From positions 1,302,001 to 1,366,000 of the forward strand of contig NZ_OU745390.1 of assembly GCF_916618955.1 (NCBI RefSeq): 64,000 bases of DNA, in the 5' to 3' direction. This document shows, piece by piece, positions 1-11,539 of this stretch. Within the stretch, counting starts at the first letter, position 1. Every line of letters begins with the position of its first letter. A program made the translations under genes and the position numbers. The notes below the pieces were generated by a model. It had not been told where the DNA came from. It ran no database searches and was given only the letters and a program-made list of their open reading frames with translations. Source of the DNA: Pseudomonas sp. Marseille-Q3773 (GTDB lineage Bacteria; Pseudomonadota; Gammaproteobacteria; Pseudomonadales; Pseudomonadaceae).

Positions 1-1597
<1,597 letters not shown>

Positions 1598-1660
1598 GTC
1601 GACATCCGACAAAAGGTACCGCCCAGACTTTAGCGCGTTCATCTGCACACGAATAGCCGC

Positions 1661-3316
1661 TCAGCGTGGCTGCGGGGCAACCCCCAGCAGCTGGTTGATG
1701 CGTTCGCCAAGGGACTGCAGGGTGAATGGCTTGGCCAGCAGTTCGGTGCGCCCGCCGAGCCGCACCATGGGTAGCGCGTCAGCAATGTCGTAACCGGTAA
1801 TCAGCAATACCGGGGCGTCTTTCATCAGCCCCTGATACACCGCGGCAAGCTGGTAACCATCGGTTCCCCCGGGCAGGTCGATGTCCGCGACCAGCAGGTC
1901 TGGTGGCGGGCTTCGGTGCATTGCCTCAAGGGCCTGGCGACCATCCTCCAGGGCTTGCACTTCATGGCCCAGTTCTGTCAGCACTTCGACGAGCACCAGG
2001 CGCAGCGCCGGTTGGTCCTCCACCAGCATGATCCGACGCGCCTGCGCGCTCTCGGGCTGTGCATGGGCGGCGACAGCTGCAAGGTGGTCGCCGCCGCCTG
2101 TGTGTTGATCCTGGGGGAAATACAGGTGTACGCAGGTACCTTCCCCGGCAACGCTATCGATCAGCAACTGCCCGGCGGACTGCCGGGCGAAGCCATAGGC
2201 CATCGCCAGCCCCAGGCCGGTGCCCTGGCCCAGTGGTTTGGTGGTAAAGAACGGTTCGAGGGTTCGCTGCAGCACGGCGTCGGACATGCCCATGCCGTCG
2301 TCCTCGACGCGAATGTGCAGATAGCGGCCCGGCGGCAGGTCCAGGCGCCTGGCCTCGGCCGCTGCGAGATCGGTATTTGCACTGGCGATACGCAGGGTGC
2401 CACCGCGAGGCATGGCATCACGGGCATTGATGCACAGGTTGAGCAATACGTTTTCCAGCTGTTGCGGGTCGACACGGATCGGCCATTGCGCGGCCAGCGT
2501 GTGGTCCTGGAAGTCGATGTGCGGGCCGGTCGCGCTGCGGATCAGGTCGTGCATGTCGGCGACCAGTGCGTGCACATCGAGTGCTTGCGGAAGCAGGGCT
2601 TGCCGGCGCGAAAAAGCCAGCAGACGCTGCACCAGGGCTGCGGCGCGCGAGGCATTGTCGTGGCTGAGCTCGAGCAGGCGGGTGGCATCGCCGAGACGTT
2701 GCTGACCGAGGCGTTGCCTGGCGAGTTCCAGTGAGCCCAGCAGGCTGCCCAGCAGGTTGTTGAAGTCGTGGGCGATGCCCCAGGTCAACTGGCCCACGGC
2801 TTCCATCTTCTGCGCCTGGCGGAGGGCTTCCTCTGTCTGGCGCAGGCGCTCGTGCTCGGCCATGCGCTCGGTGATGTCGAAGGCGAACATGTAACCGCCC
2901 TGGATCTGTTGCCAGGCGTCGCGCCACGGGTGGTAGCGGATTTCGTAATGCCGTGGAGCGTCGGCTGTCCCGAGCGTGATGGTGTCGATGAAGCCTTCGC
3001 CGGCCAGCACGCGGGGCCACACCGGTGCCAGGCGGTCCATGATATCGGGCTGGTTGGCCAGGAACTGCGGCACGTAATCGCCGATCTGCGGCACGAAACC
3101 ACGATAACGTTCGAAGGTTTCCCGGGCTGTCCGGTTGATCGCCACCAGGCGCAACTTGCGGTCGACGGCGAACACGTTGGCCGGGCTGTTATCGAGCAAT
3201 TCGCCCAGCAACCGGTTGTTGGCCTGTGCAGTGTCTTCGCCCTCGGCCAGGCGTGCCTCCAGCTCGGCGACACGCGCCTGCAACTGAGCCAGTGACGGTA
3301 GCGTGTCTGGTTGCAT
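1661..3316 (-). CDS. PAS hybrid histidine kinase with C-terminal receiver
   Basis: Hybrid sensor kinase of 551 residues. It has an N-terminal coiled coil (about 5-40), one PAS domain (about 45-165), HisKA with the H box [11 protein letters not shown], a HATPase domain ([35 protein letters not shown]), and a receiver domain (about 430-545) with the phosphorylatable Asp in [12 protein letters not shown] and Lys in LAKPF. No membrane helices are seen. The residue before GIAHDFNN is Trp (LTWGIAHDF) where the neighbouring kinase has Gly. The frame stays open 17 codons further upstream, but ATG 3316 (MQPDTLPSL) starts the recognisable protein. Probably transcribed ahead of the paralogous kinase. 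The signal is unknown. Confidence 0.88.
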   Translation of the reverse strand: MQPDTLPSLAQLQARVAELEARLAEGEDTAQANNRLLGELLDNSPANVFAVDRKLRLVAINRTARETFERYRGFVPQIGDYVPQFLANQPDIMDRLAPVWPRVLAGEGFIDTITLGTADAPRHYEIRYHPWRDAWQQIQGGYMFAFDITERMAEHERLRQTEEALRQAQKMEAVGQLTWGIAHDFNNLLGSLLGSLELARQRLGQQRLGDATRLLELSHDNASRAAALVQRLLAFSRRQALLPQALDVHALVADMHDLIRSATGPHIDFQDHTLAAQWPIRVDPQQLENVLLNLCINARDAMPRGGTLRIASANTDLAAAEARRLDLPPGRYLHIRVEDDGMGMSDAVLQRTLEPFFTTKPLGQGTGLGLAMAYGFARQSAGQLLIDSVAGEGTCVHLYFPQDQHTGGGDHLAAVAAHAQPESAQARRIMLVEDQPALRLVLVEVLTELGHEVQALEDGRQALEAMHRSPPPDLLVADIDLPGGTDGYQLAAVYQGLMKDAPVLLITGYDIADALPMVRLGGRTELLAKPFTLQSLGERINQLLGVAPQPR

Positions 3317-3373
3317 GGCGAAGTCCCGGTGAACGGATCGGCTAACTATAGCCACCCACCGGGCCATCAGCCA

Positions 3374-4783
3374 TCAGAACGAGCGGATGATCCGTCCCAG
3401 CGTCTCCATGGCCCGTTCCGCATCTTCATGCCAGGGGCTGCCGTAGTTCAGGCGGATGCAGTTGCCGAAGCGCCGGGTAGGCGAGAAGATCGGCCCGGGG
3501 GCGATGCTGATGCCCTGGGCCAGGGCCATGTGGAACAGCTTCAGCGCATCCATCTGCTCGGGCAGTTCCAGCCACAGGAAGTAGCCGCCGGACGGTTGGC
3601 TGACCCGCGTCTGTGCCGGAAAGTGGCGGGCAATGGCTGCCAGCATGTTGGCCTGCTGGCCTTCCAGGGCGTAGCGCAGCTTGCGCAGGTGGCGGTCGTA
3701 GCCGCCGTGCTGCAGGTAGTCGGCGATGGCGGCCTGGGCCGGCATCGAAGCACATAGCGAAGTCATCAGTTTCAGGCGCTCGATCTTCTGCGCAAAACGC
3801 CCGGCCGCCACCCAGCCGATACGGTAGCCGGGCGCCAGGCTCTTGGCGAACGAACCACAGTGCATCACCAGGCCCTCGCTGTCGAAGGCCTTGGCCGGTT
3901 TGGGCGCCTGTTGGGCGTAGTACAGTTCGGCATATACGTCGTCTTCGATCAACGGCACCTGATGTCGGGCCAGCAGCGCTACCAGTGCCTGCTTTTTCGC
4001 TTCCGGCATGCTGGCGCCCACCGGATTCTGGAAATTGGTCATGCACCACACGGCTTTGACCGGGTGTTTTTCCAGGGTCTGCGCCAGTACGCCCAGGTCC
4101 ATGCCTTCGCGCGGGTGCACGGGGATTTCCACTGCCTTGAGCTTGAGTCGCTCCAGCACCTGCAGGCAGGCGTAGAAAGCCGGCGCCTCGATCGCCACCA
4201 GGTCGCCGGGCTGGGTGACCGCCTGCAGGCACAGGTTCAATGCTTCCAGCGCGCCGTTGGTGATCAGCAGTTCCTCCATCGGCAACATCAGCCCGCCGAC
4301 CATGTAGCGCAAGGCAATCTGCCGGCGCAGCTGCGGGTTGCCCGGCGACAGGTCGGTGACCACCATACGCGGGTCCATGCTGCGGCCGGCGCTGGCCAGC
4401 GAGCGCGACAGGCGTTGCAGCGGGAACAGCTCGGGGCTGGGGAAGGCCGAACCGAACGGCACGGTGTTCGGGTCCTTGATCGAATCGAGGATCGAGAACA
4501 CCAACGCGCTGACGTCGACAGCGGTGGACTCGCTGACCGGCTGCAAGGCCTGCGGCTCGCTGAACTGGCGCGGGGCGTAGGCATTGACGAAGTAACCCGA
4601 ACGCGGCCGCGCGCGAATCAGGCCGCGCCGTTCCAGCAGGTAATAGGCCTGGAACACGGTGGACGGGCTGACCCCGTGGGTCTGGCTGGCATAGCGCACC
4701 GAGGGCACACGCTCGCCGGGGCCCAGCACCCCGGAGCGGATCAGTTCGGCAATGTCGTCGGCAAAGCGTTCGTAGCGTTTCAT
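3374..4783 (-). CDS. MocR/PdxR-type GntR regulator with aminotransferase fold
   Basis: Protein of 469 residues with an N-terminal GntR winged helix (about 1-70; SGVLGPGERVPSVR, then SPSTVFQAYYLLERRGLI) fused to a fold-type I aminotransferase domain (about 100-465). The PLP Lys is expected in HCGSFAKSLAPGYRIGW, and the NPVG motif (NFQNPVGASM) is present. MocR proteins use PLP or an amino-compound adduct as effector rather than acting as free transaminases. The start at MKRYERFADD matches the family; an upstream in-frame ATG would add ten untypical residues. It lies 49 bases downstream of ccoG on the same strand, but nothing shows that it regulates ccoG. The target is unknown. Confidence 0.88.
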   Translation of the reverse strand: MKRYERFADDIAELIRSGVLGPGERVPSVRYASQTHGVSPSTVFQAYYLLERRGLIRARPRSGYFVNAYAPRQFSEPQALQPVSESTAVDVSALVFSILDSIKDPNTVPFGSAFPSPELFPLQRLSRSLASAGRSMDPRMVVTDLSPGNPQLRRQIALRYMVGGLMLPMEELLITNGALEALNLCLQAVTQPGDLVAIEAPAFYACLQVLERLKLKAVEIPVHPREGMDLGVLAQTLEKHPVKAVWCMTNFQNPVGASMPEAKKQALVALLARHQVPLIEDDVYAELYYAQQAPKPAKAFDSEGLVMHCGSFAKSLAPGYRIGWVAAGRFAQKIERLKLMTSLCASMPAQAAIADYLQHGGYDRHLRKLRYALEGQQANMLAAIARHFPAQTRVSQPSGGYFLWLELPEQMDALKLFHMALAQGISIAPGPIFSPTRRFGNCIRLNYGSPWHEDAERAMETLGRIIRSF

Positions 4784-4832
4784 TCTGGCCTTCTGTCGAA
4801 GCCTGGCAGGCAAGGTGGGTCAGTGTAAGGGA

Positions 4833-6236
4833 TCAACGGTTCAGCGGCGCGACGAAGCGGCTGTGGGCCACGCTGCGCATGCCGGGGTCGTCGCGGTCGC
4901 TGATTTCGAAGCTCAGCGTCTGCGAGCTGCTGGCCGGGCGCTCGGCCAGAAGCGCTACCGACACCGGCACCTCGCTCATGTCGCCGGCCGCGACAGTGAA
5001 GGCAGTCTTGCCCTGCAAGCTGAAGCCGTCGGCGTCCAGCAGGCGCAGCTGATAGTGCCGGGCACGCTCGGTCTTGTTGATGACTTTGAGCAGGTAGATG
5101 TTCTCGATCTGGCCCTGGGCATTTTCGCGGAACAGGCCGCGGTCCTTGATCACGTCCAGCGATACCATCGGGCGCAATTGCACGGCTAGCACCAGCGCCG
5201 CGATCATCATCACCAACGCGGCGGCGTAACCCAGCAGACGCGGGCGCCACCAATGGGTGCTGCCACCTTGCAGGCTGTGTTCGGACTTGTAGCCGATCAG
5301 GCCACGGGCGTAACCCATCTTGTCCATGACCCCGTCACAGGCGTCGATGCATGCTGCGCAACCGATGCAGGCCATCTGCAGACCGTCGCGGATGTCGATG
5401 CCGGTGGGGCATACCTGAACGCACAAGGTGCAATCGATGCAATCCCCCAGGCCTTGGGCGCGGGCGTCGCTGCCTTTCTTGCGCGGGCCACGGGCTTCGC
5501 CACGACGCGGGTCATAGGCGACTGCCAGGGTGTCCTTGTCGAACATCACGCTCTGGAAGCGTGAGTAGGGGCACATGTGCAGGCACACCGCTTCGCGCAG
5601 CAGGCCGGCGTTGATGTAGGTGGCGGCGGTGAAGAACAGTACCCAGAACAGCGCCACACCGCCTAGTTGCAAGCTGAACAGCTCTGCGGCCAGTGGGCGA
5701 ATCGGCGTGAAATAGCCGACGAAGGTCAGGCCGGTGAGCAGGCCGATGGTCAACCACAGGCTGTGCTTCAACACGCGGCGGCCCAGTTTGTTCAGGCTCC
5801 AGGGGGCGGCGGCCAGCCTGATGCGCTGGTTGCGGTCGCCCTCGGTGACCTTTTCGCACCACATGAACAGCCAGGTCCAGGTGCTTTGAGGGCAGCTATA
5901 GCCGCACCATACACGGCCGGCAAACACGGTAATGGCGAACAGGCCGAACGCGCAGGTGATCAGCAGAGCCGACAGCAGGATGAAGTCCTGCGGCCAGAAG
6001 GTGGCGGCAAAGATATGGAACTTGCTGTTTGCCAGGTCCCAGAGCACGGCCTGGCGACCCTCCCAGTCCAGCCAGGCGGTGCCGAAGAACAGCACGAACA
6101 AGGCGCCGGCGAAGCCGATGCGCAGGTTGCGGTACAACCCGCTGAAGCTGCGCGTGTGAATGCCGCTGTCGTTGCGTCGTGGCCGGGGGCTGGCCGGGGC
6201 GGCGTCGATCTCTGTGAGAAGGATTCTATCGGTCAT
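4833..6236 (-). CDS. ccoG: Cytochrome c oxidase accessory protein CcoG (FixG/RdxA)
   Basis: Membrane iron-sulfur protein of 467 residues that supports assembly of cbb3-type cytochrome c oxidase, probably through copper reduction or handling. After a short cytosolic start there are several N-terminal membrane helices (about 38-60, 85-105, 155-175, 190-215). Two 4Fe-4S clusters follow (CIDCTLCVQVCPTGID and CIGCAACIDACDGVMDKMGY, about 265-310). One more helix (about 335-355) and a periplasmic Ig-like domain end the protein. Length and motif order match the family. The usual ccoNOQP neighbours are not in the window, so this is a detached or second copy. Confidence 0.93.
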   Translation of the reverse strand: MTDRILLTEIDAAPASPRPRRNDSGIHTRSFSGLYRNLRIGFAGALFVLFFGTAWLDWEGRQAVLWDLANSKFHIFAATFWPQDFILLSALLITCAFGLFAITVFAGRVWCGYSCPQSTWTWLFMWCEKVTEGDRNQRIRLAAAPWSLNKLGRRVLKHSLWLTIGLLTGLTFVGYFTPIRPLAAELFSLQLGGVALFWVLFFTAATYINAGLLREAVCLHMCPYSRFQSVMFDKDTLAVAYDPRRGEARGPRKKGSDARAQGLGDCIDCTLCVQVCPTGIDIRDGLQMACIGCAACIDACDGVMDKMGYARGLIGYKSEHSLQGGSTHWWRPRLLGYAAALVMMIAALVLAVQLRPMVSLDVIKDRGLFRENAQGQIENIYLLKVINKTERARHYQLRLLDADGFSLQGKTAFTVAAGDMSEVPVSVALLAERPASSSQTLSFEISDRDDPGMRSVAHSRFVAPLNR

Positions 6237-6357
6237 GGCTCGGTGCTCATCAGGCCTCGATCAGGCACGCACACTATGGCCCTGGTCCTGTTATCAGCAC
6301 AGGCTCAGATTTCCCGATAAAAACCGTATCAGATTGCCCGGCTCGCCCCGCCAGGCC

Positions 6358-6597
6358 CTAGATTACCGAGCCTGGCGCGCTGGCTTTCAGATGCCTGCGG
6401 CTATCTACCGCACCCGCTACGGTCAGCGCATCGGCCTCGGCTTCGGTGATCGGCACGCGCTGGCCGGCGAGCAGGGCCACCGACATGCGCAACTGTTCAT
6501 CGGTGATGATCTCGATGGCCGGGCCATCACCTTCAATGCGCAGGTTCTCGCCAATGAGCGTGCAGCGGTGGGTGGTCGGGTCGATTTCAACGGGCAT
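6358..6597 (-). CDS. Small conserved Pseudomonas protein (possibly DUF3203)
   Basis: Cytosolic protein of 79 residues with no signal peptide or membrane segment. A strong ribosome site AGGAGG lies 8 bases before ATG 6597, which supports a real gene. The N-terminal part alternates charged and hydrophobic residues (GENLRIEGDGPAIEII), followed by a short helix containing AEADALTVAGAVDSRRHL. It resembles the small Pseudomonas-restricted DUF3203 family as I remember it; that is a recollection of style, not a search result. Function unknown. The upstream neighbour is divergent (MgtC-like). Confidence 0.7.
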   Translation of the reverse strand: MPVEIDPTTHRCTLIGENLRIEGDGPAIEIITDEQLRMSVALLAGQRVPITEAEADALTVAGAVDSRRHLKASAPGSVI

Positions 6598-6730
6598 GGG
6601 ATGATCCTCCTGGGGCGGTTACAGGGTGGACCACGGAATCGTGAAGGTTGCTGCATTGCCAGGTTCAGCGGCACTTTGCACTGGGTATGGCGGTCAATCT
6701 TGGCAGATGACAGGCACGGGAACGAGCGCA

Positions 6731-7249
6731 ATGGACCCCATCTGGCAAGCAATCCAGGCCGAATTCGCCGATATCACCGATACCCGCGAGGTCACGCAGA
6801 TCCTCGTGCGCCTGCTGATGGCCGCCTTGCTCGGCGCTGTGCTGGGCTTCGAGCGCGAACACAAGGGCAAGTCGGCGGGCGTGCGCACGCATATGCTGGT
6901 GTCGCTGGGGGCCGCGCTGTTCGTGCTGGCACCGAGCATGGCCGGTGCCGAGGAAGACGCCCTGAGCCGGGTGATCCAGGGGATCGTCGCCGGTATTGGT
7001 TTTCTCGGCGCGGGCACCATCCTGAAAGGTAACGGCCAGGACCCCAGCCATGTCAAAGGCCTGACGACGGCCGCCGGGTTGTGGATGACTGCCGCCATCG
7101 GCACGGCCGCCGGCATGGGCCGCGAGGCCACGGCGGTGATCAGCACGGTGCTGGCCCTGCTGGTGCTGGGCACGATGCCGTTGCTGGTGGAAAAACTGGA
7201 AGGGCAGGATGAGAACAAGCAGGAAGAAGAGGAGGGCAGGAAGCACTGA
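6731..7249 (+). CDS. MgtC/SapB family membrane protein
   Basis: Inner-membrane protein of 172 residues with the MgtC/SapB core. It has four or five helices and the conserved stretches LGFEREHKGKSAGVRTHML and IVAGIGFLGAGTILK, which are diagnostic of the family, and a charged Glu/Lys-rich tail. Family members are linked to growth at low magnesium, and in pathogens to acid and macrophage survival. Here the role is housekeeping or unknown. I chose ATG 6731 (MDPIWQAIQ); another in-frame ATG at 6707 would add eight residues. The stop codon lies inside the left arm of the terminator hairpin that follows. Confidence 0.87.
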   Translation: MDPIWQAIQAEFADITDTREVTQILVRLLMAALLGAVLGFEREHKGKSAGVRTHMLVSLGAALFVLAPSMAGAEEDALSRVIQGIVAGIGFLGAGTILKGNGQDPSHVKGLTTAAGLWMTAAIGTAAGMGREATAVISTVLALLVLGTMPLLVEKLEGQDENKQEEEEGRKH

Positions 7250-7270
7250 GGGGAGCCGAAGCTCCCCTCA
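7247..7270 (+). terminator. Terminator hairpin after the mgtC-like gene
   Basis: TGAGGGGAGC and GCTCCCCTCA form a perfect 10-bp stem with loop CGAA. The left arm includes the stop codon of the mgtC-like gene. A T-run lies about 18 bases further on (7288-7296), so it is not a textbook T-tract placement. Confidence 0.7.
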
Positions 7271-7780
7271 AAGCGTTGTTGCCTGCTCTTTTTTTATTAT
7301 TGGGACCGGCCTGTTGTTGTTTTTGTCAGCCTGTCCGGGTGTTGCGGGCGACCCCCATACGGGGTCAAGAGCAAACGTATTTTTTTGAGCGCTGACCTGC
7401 TTTCATCATGGCTGATCCGAACCTGGCTGCCGCTACCTTGAGGTAGTTTTATTGTTCTGTGCCAGACCGCGGGGCGTACCCCTGAAAAGCGTGTCGACTC
7501 CAAAAAAATCTGCTTGCTACGCCTCTGCCGTGTTGTTCTTGTTATGTCAGAGCCGTTACCTGTTGTTTTTATTGGGTGTCACATTCTTTTTGTTGTTGTG
7601 CGAAAGATATAGCAGGGTGCGTGCCAACTTTTCAAAACCCTTTGAAATCAACAATTTATAGATTTCCATGAAAATCGCCAGGCTTGAAAATCTGCCGATT
7701 TGTTTCCCTGTTACCCGATTTTTTGCTGCAAAACGTGGCGGCGGTAACACTCACCCACAACCCTGTGACACCCGTATGAC
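7271..7780. other. Low-GC gap between convergent genes
   Basis: This stretch of about 510 bases lies between the 3' ends of two convergent genes and holds no convincing gene. It is strikingly AT-rich for this genome; I count 23 G or C in the 60 bases 7561-7620. It has many T-runs and GTTGTT tracts. Short open frames on both strands lack ribosome sites and recognisable protein character. No promoter is needed here for either neighbour. Confidence 0.6.
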
Positions 7781-8680
7781 CTAGTGCGCGCTGCGCGCCC
7801 GTGCCACCCGCGACCCATTGTCGCGGCCCAGCACGCCGCTGATGCGCTGGCCGGCGGCAATCAGCCGGTCCAGGTCGATGCCGGTTTCGATGCCCAGCCC
7901 CTGCAGCAGGTACACCACATCCTCACTGGCGATATTGCCAGTCGCCCCCTTGGCGTAGGGGCAGCCGCCCAGCCCGGCGACCGAGCTGTCGAAAACACGG
8001 ATGCCTTCGAGCAGGCTGGCATACACGTTGGCCAGGGCCTGGCCATAGGTATCGTGGAAGTGCCCGGCCAGTTGCTCGCGCGGTACCTGTGCCGATACCA
8101 CCTCGAACAGGCGCCGGGTATCACCGGCCGTGCCGGTACCGATGGTGTCGCCCAGGGAAACCTCGTAACAGCCCATGTCGTGCAGGGCGCGCGCCACCGG
8201 GGCGACCTGTTCGGCGCTGACCTTGCCTTCATAGGGGCAGCCGAGCACGCACGACACGTAGCCACGCACGCGCACGCCGTGGTTGCGGGCCGCTTCCATT
8301 ATCGGCTCGAAGCGCTTGAGGCTGTCGCTGATCGAGCAGTTGATGTTGCGTTGTGAAAACGCTTCGGAGGCAGCCGCGAATACCGCGACCTCCTTCACCC
8401 CTGCGGCCATGGCGTCTTCGAAACCGCGCAGGTTGGGCGCCAGCGCGGCATAGGTGACCCCCGGGCGCTGCTGGATTCCGGCGAACACCTCGGCGGAGCC
8501 CGCCATCTGCGGCACCCACTTGGGCGAGACGAAACTGCCCACTTCGATATAGGCCAGGCCCGCCTCGGTAAGGTCATCCACCAGGCGTACCTTGTCGGCA
8601 ACGCTGATGGGCTGGGCTTCGTTCTGCAGGCCGTCGCGGGGGCCTACTTCGACCAGGCGGACGTGTTTGGGCAAGGACAT
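7781..8680 (-). CDS. mvaB: Hydroxymethylglutaryl-CoA lyase
   Basis: TIM-barrel lyase of 299 residues that cleaves HMG-CoA to acetyl-CoA and acetoacetate, the last step of leucine degradation. Visible motifs are VEVGPRDGLQNE near the start (metal Asp and catalytic Arg), SFVSPKWVPQM, the HFHDTYGQA metal-binding His pair, and the GLGGCPYAKGATGN loop with the catalytic Cys. Length is normal. It follows a MerR-type regulator by 19 bases and is probably cotranscribed with it. The other liu genes that usually lie between liuR and this gene are absent here. Also called liuE. Confidence 0.95.
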   Translation of the reverse strand: MSLPKHVRLVEVGPRDGLQNEAQPISVADKVRLVDDLTEAGLAYIEVGSFVSPKWVPQMAGSAEVFAGIQQRPGVTYAALAPNLRGFEDAMAAGVKEVAVFAAASEAFSQRNINCSISDSLKRFEPIMEAARNHGVRVRGYVSCVLGCPYEGKVSAEQVAPVARALHDMGCYEVSLGDTIGTGTAGDTRRLFEVVSAQVPREQLAGHFHDTYGQALANVYASLLEGIRVFDSSVAGLGGCPYAKGATGNIASEDVVYLLQGLGIETGIDLDRLIAAGQRISGVLGRDNGSRVARARSAH

Positions 8681-8699
8681 GGCGGGTTTCCTGTGGCGT

Positions 8700-9098
8700 T
8701 CAACGGTTGTCTTTGTTGTTCAGGGTGGCGGCCAGGGCCTGTTCGCAGCGCTCCTGGGCGGTGTCCAGTTCCAGTTGCATCTGGTGGATGTCGAGCATCT
8801 GCTGTTCCAGCTGGGCGCGGCGCTCGGCGATTTTCGCCAGCATGCTGTTGAGCTGCTTGAGGTTGCCGCTGGACGGGTCGTACAGCTCGATCAGCTCGCG
8901 GCATTCGGCCAGGGAAAAGCCGATGCGCTTGCCGCGCAGGATGAGTTTCAGGCTGACCTTGTCGCGTGCCGAATAGATCCGCTCCAGGCCGCGGCGCTCC
9001 GGGCTCAGCAGGCCCTGCTCTTCATAGAAGCGGATGGCGCGGGTGGTGATGTCCAGCTCACGGGACAGGTCGGAGATGCTGTAGGTCTGGGTGCTCAT
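8700..9098 (-). CDS. liuR: MerR-family regulator, LiuR-type
   Basis: Regulator of 132 residues with an N-terminal MerR winged helix (TYSISDLSRELDITTRAIRF, EEQGLLSPERRG, then an HTH-wing continuation to about 70) and a C-terminal dimerisation coiled coil (about 80-125). LiuR-type proteins repress branched-chain amino acid catabolic genes. The gene lies directly upstream of the HMG-CoA lyase, and a perfect palindrome of the LiuR-operator type stands 43-58 bases before its start. Together these support the name. It is probably autoregulated. Confidence 0.88.
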   Translation of the reverse strand: MSTQTYSISDLSRELDITTRAIRFYEEQGLLSPERRGLERIYSARDKVSLKLILRGKRIGFSLAECRELIELYDPSSGNLKQLNSMLAKIAERRAQLEQQMLDIHQMQLELDTAQERCEQALAATLNNKDNR

Positions 9099-9140
9099 GC
9101 TGGGGCTCGGCGTTGTGTATGCGGCTATCCTGACGTCGGG

Positions 9141-9156
9141 TTGACGTTTACGTCAA
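9141..9156 (-). promoter_or_regulatory. Candidate LiuR operator
   Basis: TTGACGT-TT-ACGTCAA is a perfect inverted repeat with 7-base arms and a 2-base spacer, located 43 bases upstream of the liuR start. Read leftward it can also supply a TTGACG -35 element. A long spacer to a weak -10 would fit a MerR-type promoter. The palindrome is direct sequence; its use by LiuR is inferred from position and motif style. Confidence 0.7.
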
Positions 9157-9194
9157 GCGGGGTCGCAGATGTGCGTCGTCGGTGCGCGCCTGCC

Positions 9195-10073
9195 TCAGTC
9201 TGGCTGTGCCGCCCGCCGATAGCCATTGGGGGTCTGTCCGCTCAAGCGCTTGAACCAGCGGGCAAAGTACGTCGGGTCGGTGAACCCCAGGCTATCCGAC
9301 AACTGGCCGATACTCATCCGCGTGTAGACCAGGTTGCGCCGCGCCTCCAGCAGCAACCGCCGGTGCACCACCTGCAACGCAGTTTGCCCGCTCAGCGCAC
9401 GGCACAGCTGGTTCAGCTGCAGGCTCGGGATATTCAGCCGCGCGGCAAACTCCTCCACCGACAGGTGCTCGCGATAATGCGCCTCGACCAGGCGCAGATA
9501 TTGCCCCAGCAAGTGGCGGTCACGCTCATCGCGGTTGCGTGGCGCCTGCCCCGACTGCTGGCGGCGACTGATCCATACCATCAGCGCCGTCACCAGGGCC
9601 TCGAGCAGCGCTGCCCGTGCCGGGGCGTTGCCCTGGTACTCCTGCTGCAGGGTGTCGATCAGGCTGCGCAGGCGCCCACGGTCCTGGCCCAACGGGTAGC
9701 ACGCCGCTTTCGCCAGTACCGCCAGTGGCGCGCCCAGGCGCTGCTCCAGGTTCGCTACCAGCGCTGTACCGAAGGTCAGTACCTGCCCCTGGATATCGGC
9801 ACTGAAGCGAAAGCCGTGCACGGTCAGCGGCGGCACCACCTGGATCGCCGCTTCGCCGATGGTGCTGCGCGACCCCTCGATCTCTACGTCGGCCCGGCCA
9901 CGCTGCACATACAGCAGTTGGAACAGCTCGGCATGCTGGTGTGGCTTGATTTCCCAGTGGTGCAGGCGGCTGCGCGCCTCTATCGGCTCGCAGTGCAGCA
10001 GGTCGTTACCGGGCCAGGCCTGGTTTCCGCCATACAGGGTGAACACCGGGACGGCGGAGAGGGAAGATTTCAT
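9195..10073 (-). CDS. pobR: AraC-family activator PobR of 4-hydroxybenzoate hydroxylase
   Basis: Regulator of 292 residues with an N-terminal cupin-like effector domain (about 20-160; HHWEIKPHQHAELFQLLYV) and a C-terminal AraC double HTH (about 190-285; ending GFTDPTYFARWFKRLSGQTPNGYRR). It is divergent from pobA with a 172-base shared control region, the classic Pseudomonas arrangement in which 4-hydroxybenzoate-bound PobR activates pobA. It belongs to the AraC type, not the IclR-type PobR of Acinetobacter. The gene ends 96 bases before the liuR start, on the same strand. Confidence 0.92.
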   Translation of the reverse strand: MKSSLSAVPVFTLYGGNQAWPGNDLLHCEPIEARSRLHHWEIKPHQHAELFQLLYVQRGRADVEIEGSRSTIGEAAIQVVPPLTVHGFRFSADIQGQVLTFGTALVANLEQRLGAPLAVLAKAACYPLGQDRGRLRSLIDTLQQEYQGNAPARAALLEALVTALMVWISRRQQSGQAPRNRDERDRHLLGQYLRLVEAHYREHLSVEEFAARLNIPSLQLNQLCRALSGQTALQVVHRRLLLEARRNLVYTRMSIGQLSDSLGFTDPTYFARWFKRLSGQTPNGYRRAAQPD

Positions 10074-10085
10074 GCGGGAATGCCT

Positions 10086-10100
10086 GTTCGTTAATCGAAC
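10086..10100. promoter_or_regulatory. 15-bp palindrome upstream of pobR, PcaR-like
   Basis: GTTCG-TTAAT-CGAAC is a perfect inverted repeat starting 13 bases upstream of the pobR start codon, within the pobR-pobA control region. It closely resembles the 15-base operator style bound by the IclR-type regulator PcaR in Pseudomonas. This would let protocatechuate-branch control act on pobR. The palindrome is seen; the binder is inferred. Confidence 0.5.
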
Positions 10101-10185
10101 GATTTTTGTAAAAGTGCAGGTTATGCATGGAATAGCACAGCTTTACAGCGGTTTTTGCCAGTAAAAATGCAAAGGCAAACCCTAA

Positions 10186-11433
<1,248 letters not shown>

Positions 11434-11539
11434 AGCCCGCGCCTGCCTGGATACATGGCGAAAAGCCGCCAGGGCTTGCCGTGAAGTTTGCGTATGACCG
11501 ACAGTGGCGTGCTCAACAGCTGATGGCAGGAAGCAAACG

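Noticed and set aside
7297..7661. Short open frames in the AT-rich gap
   Set aside because: No ribosome sites, odd composition and no recognisable protein features on either strand.
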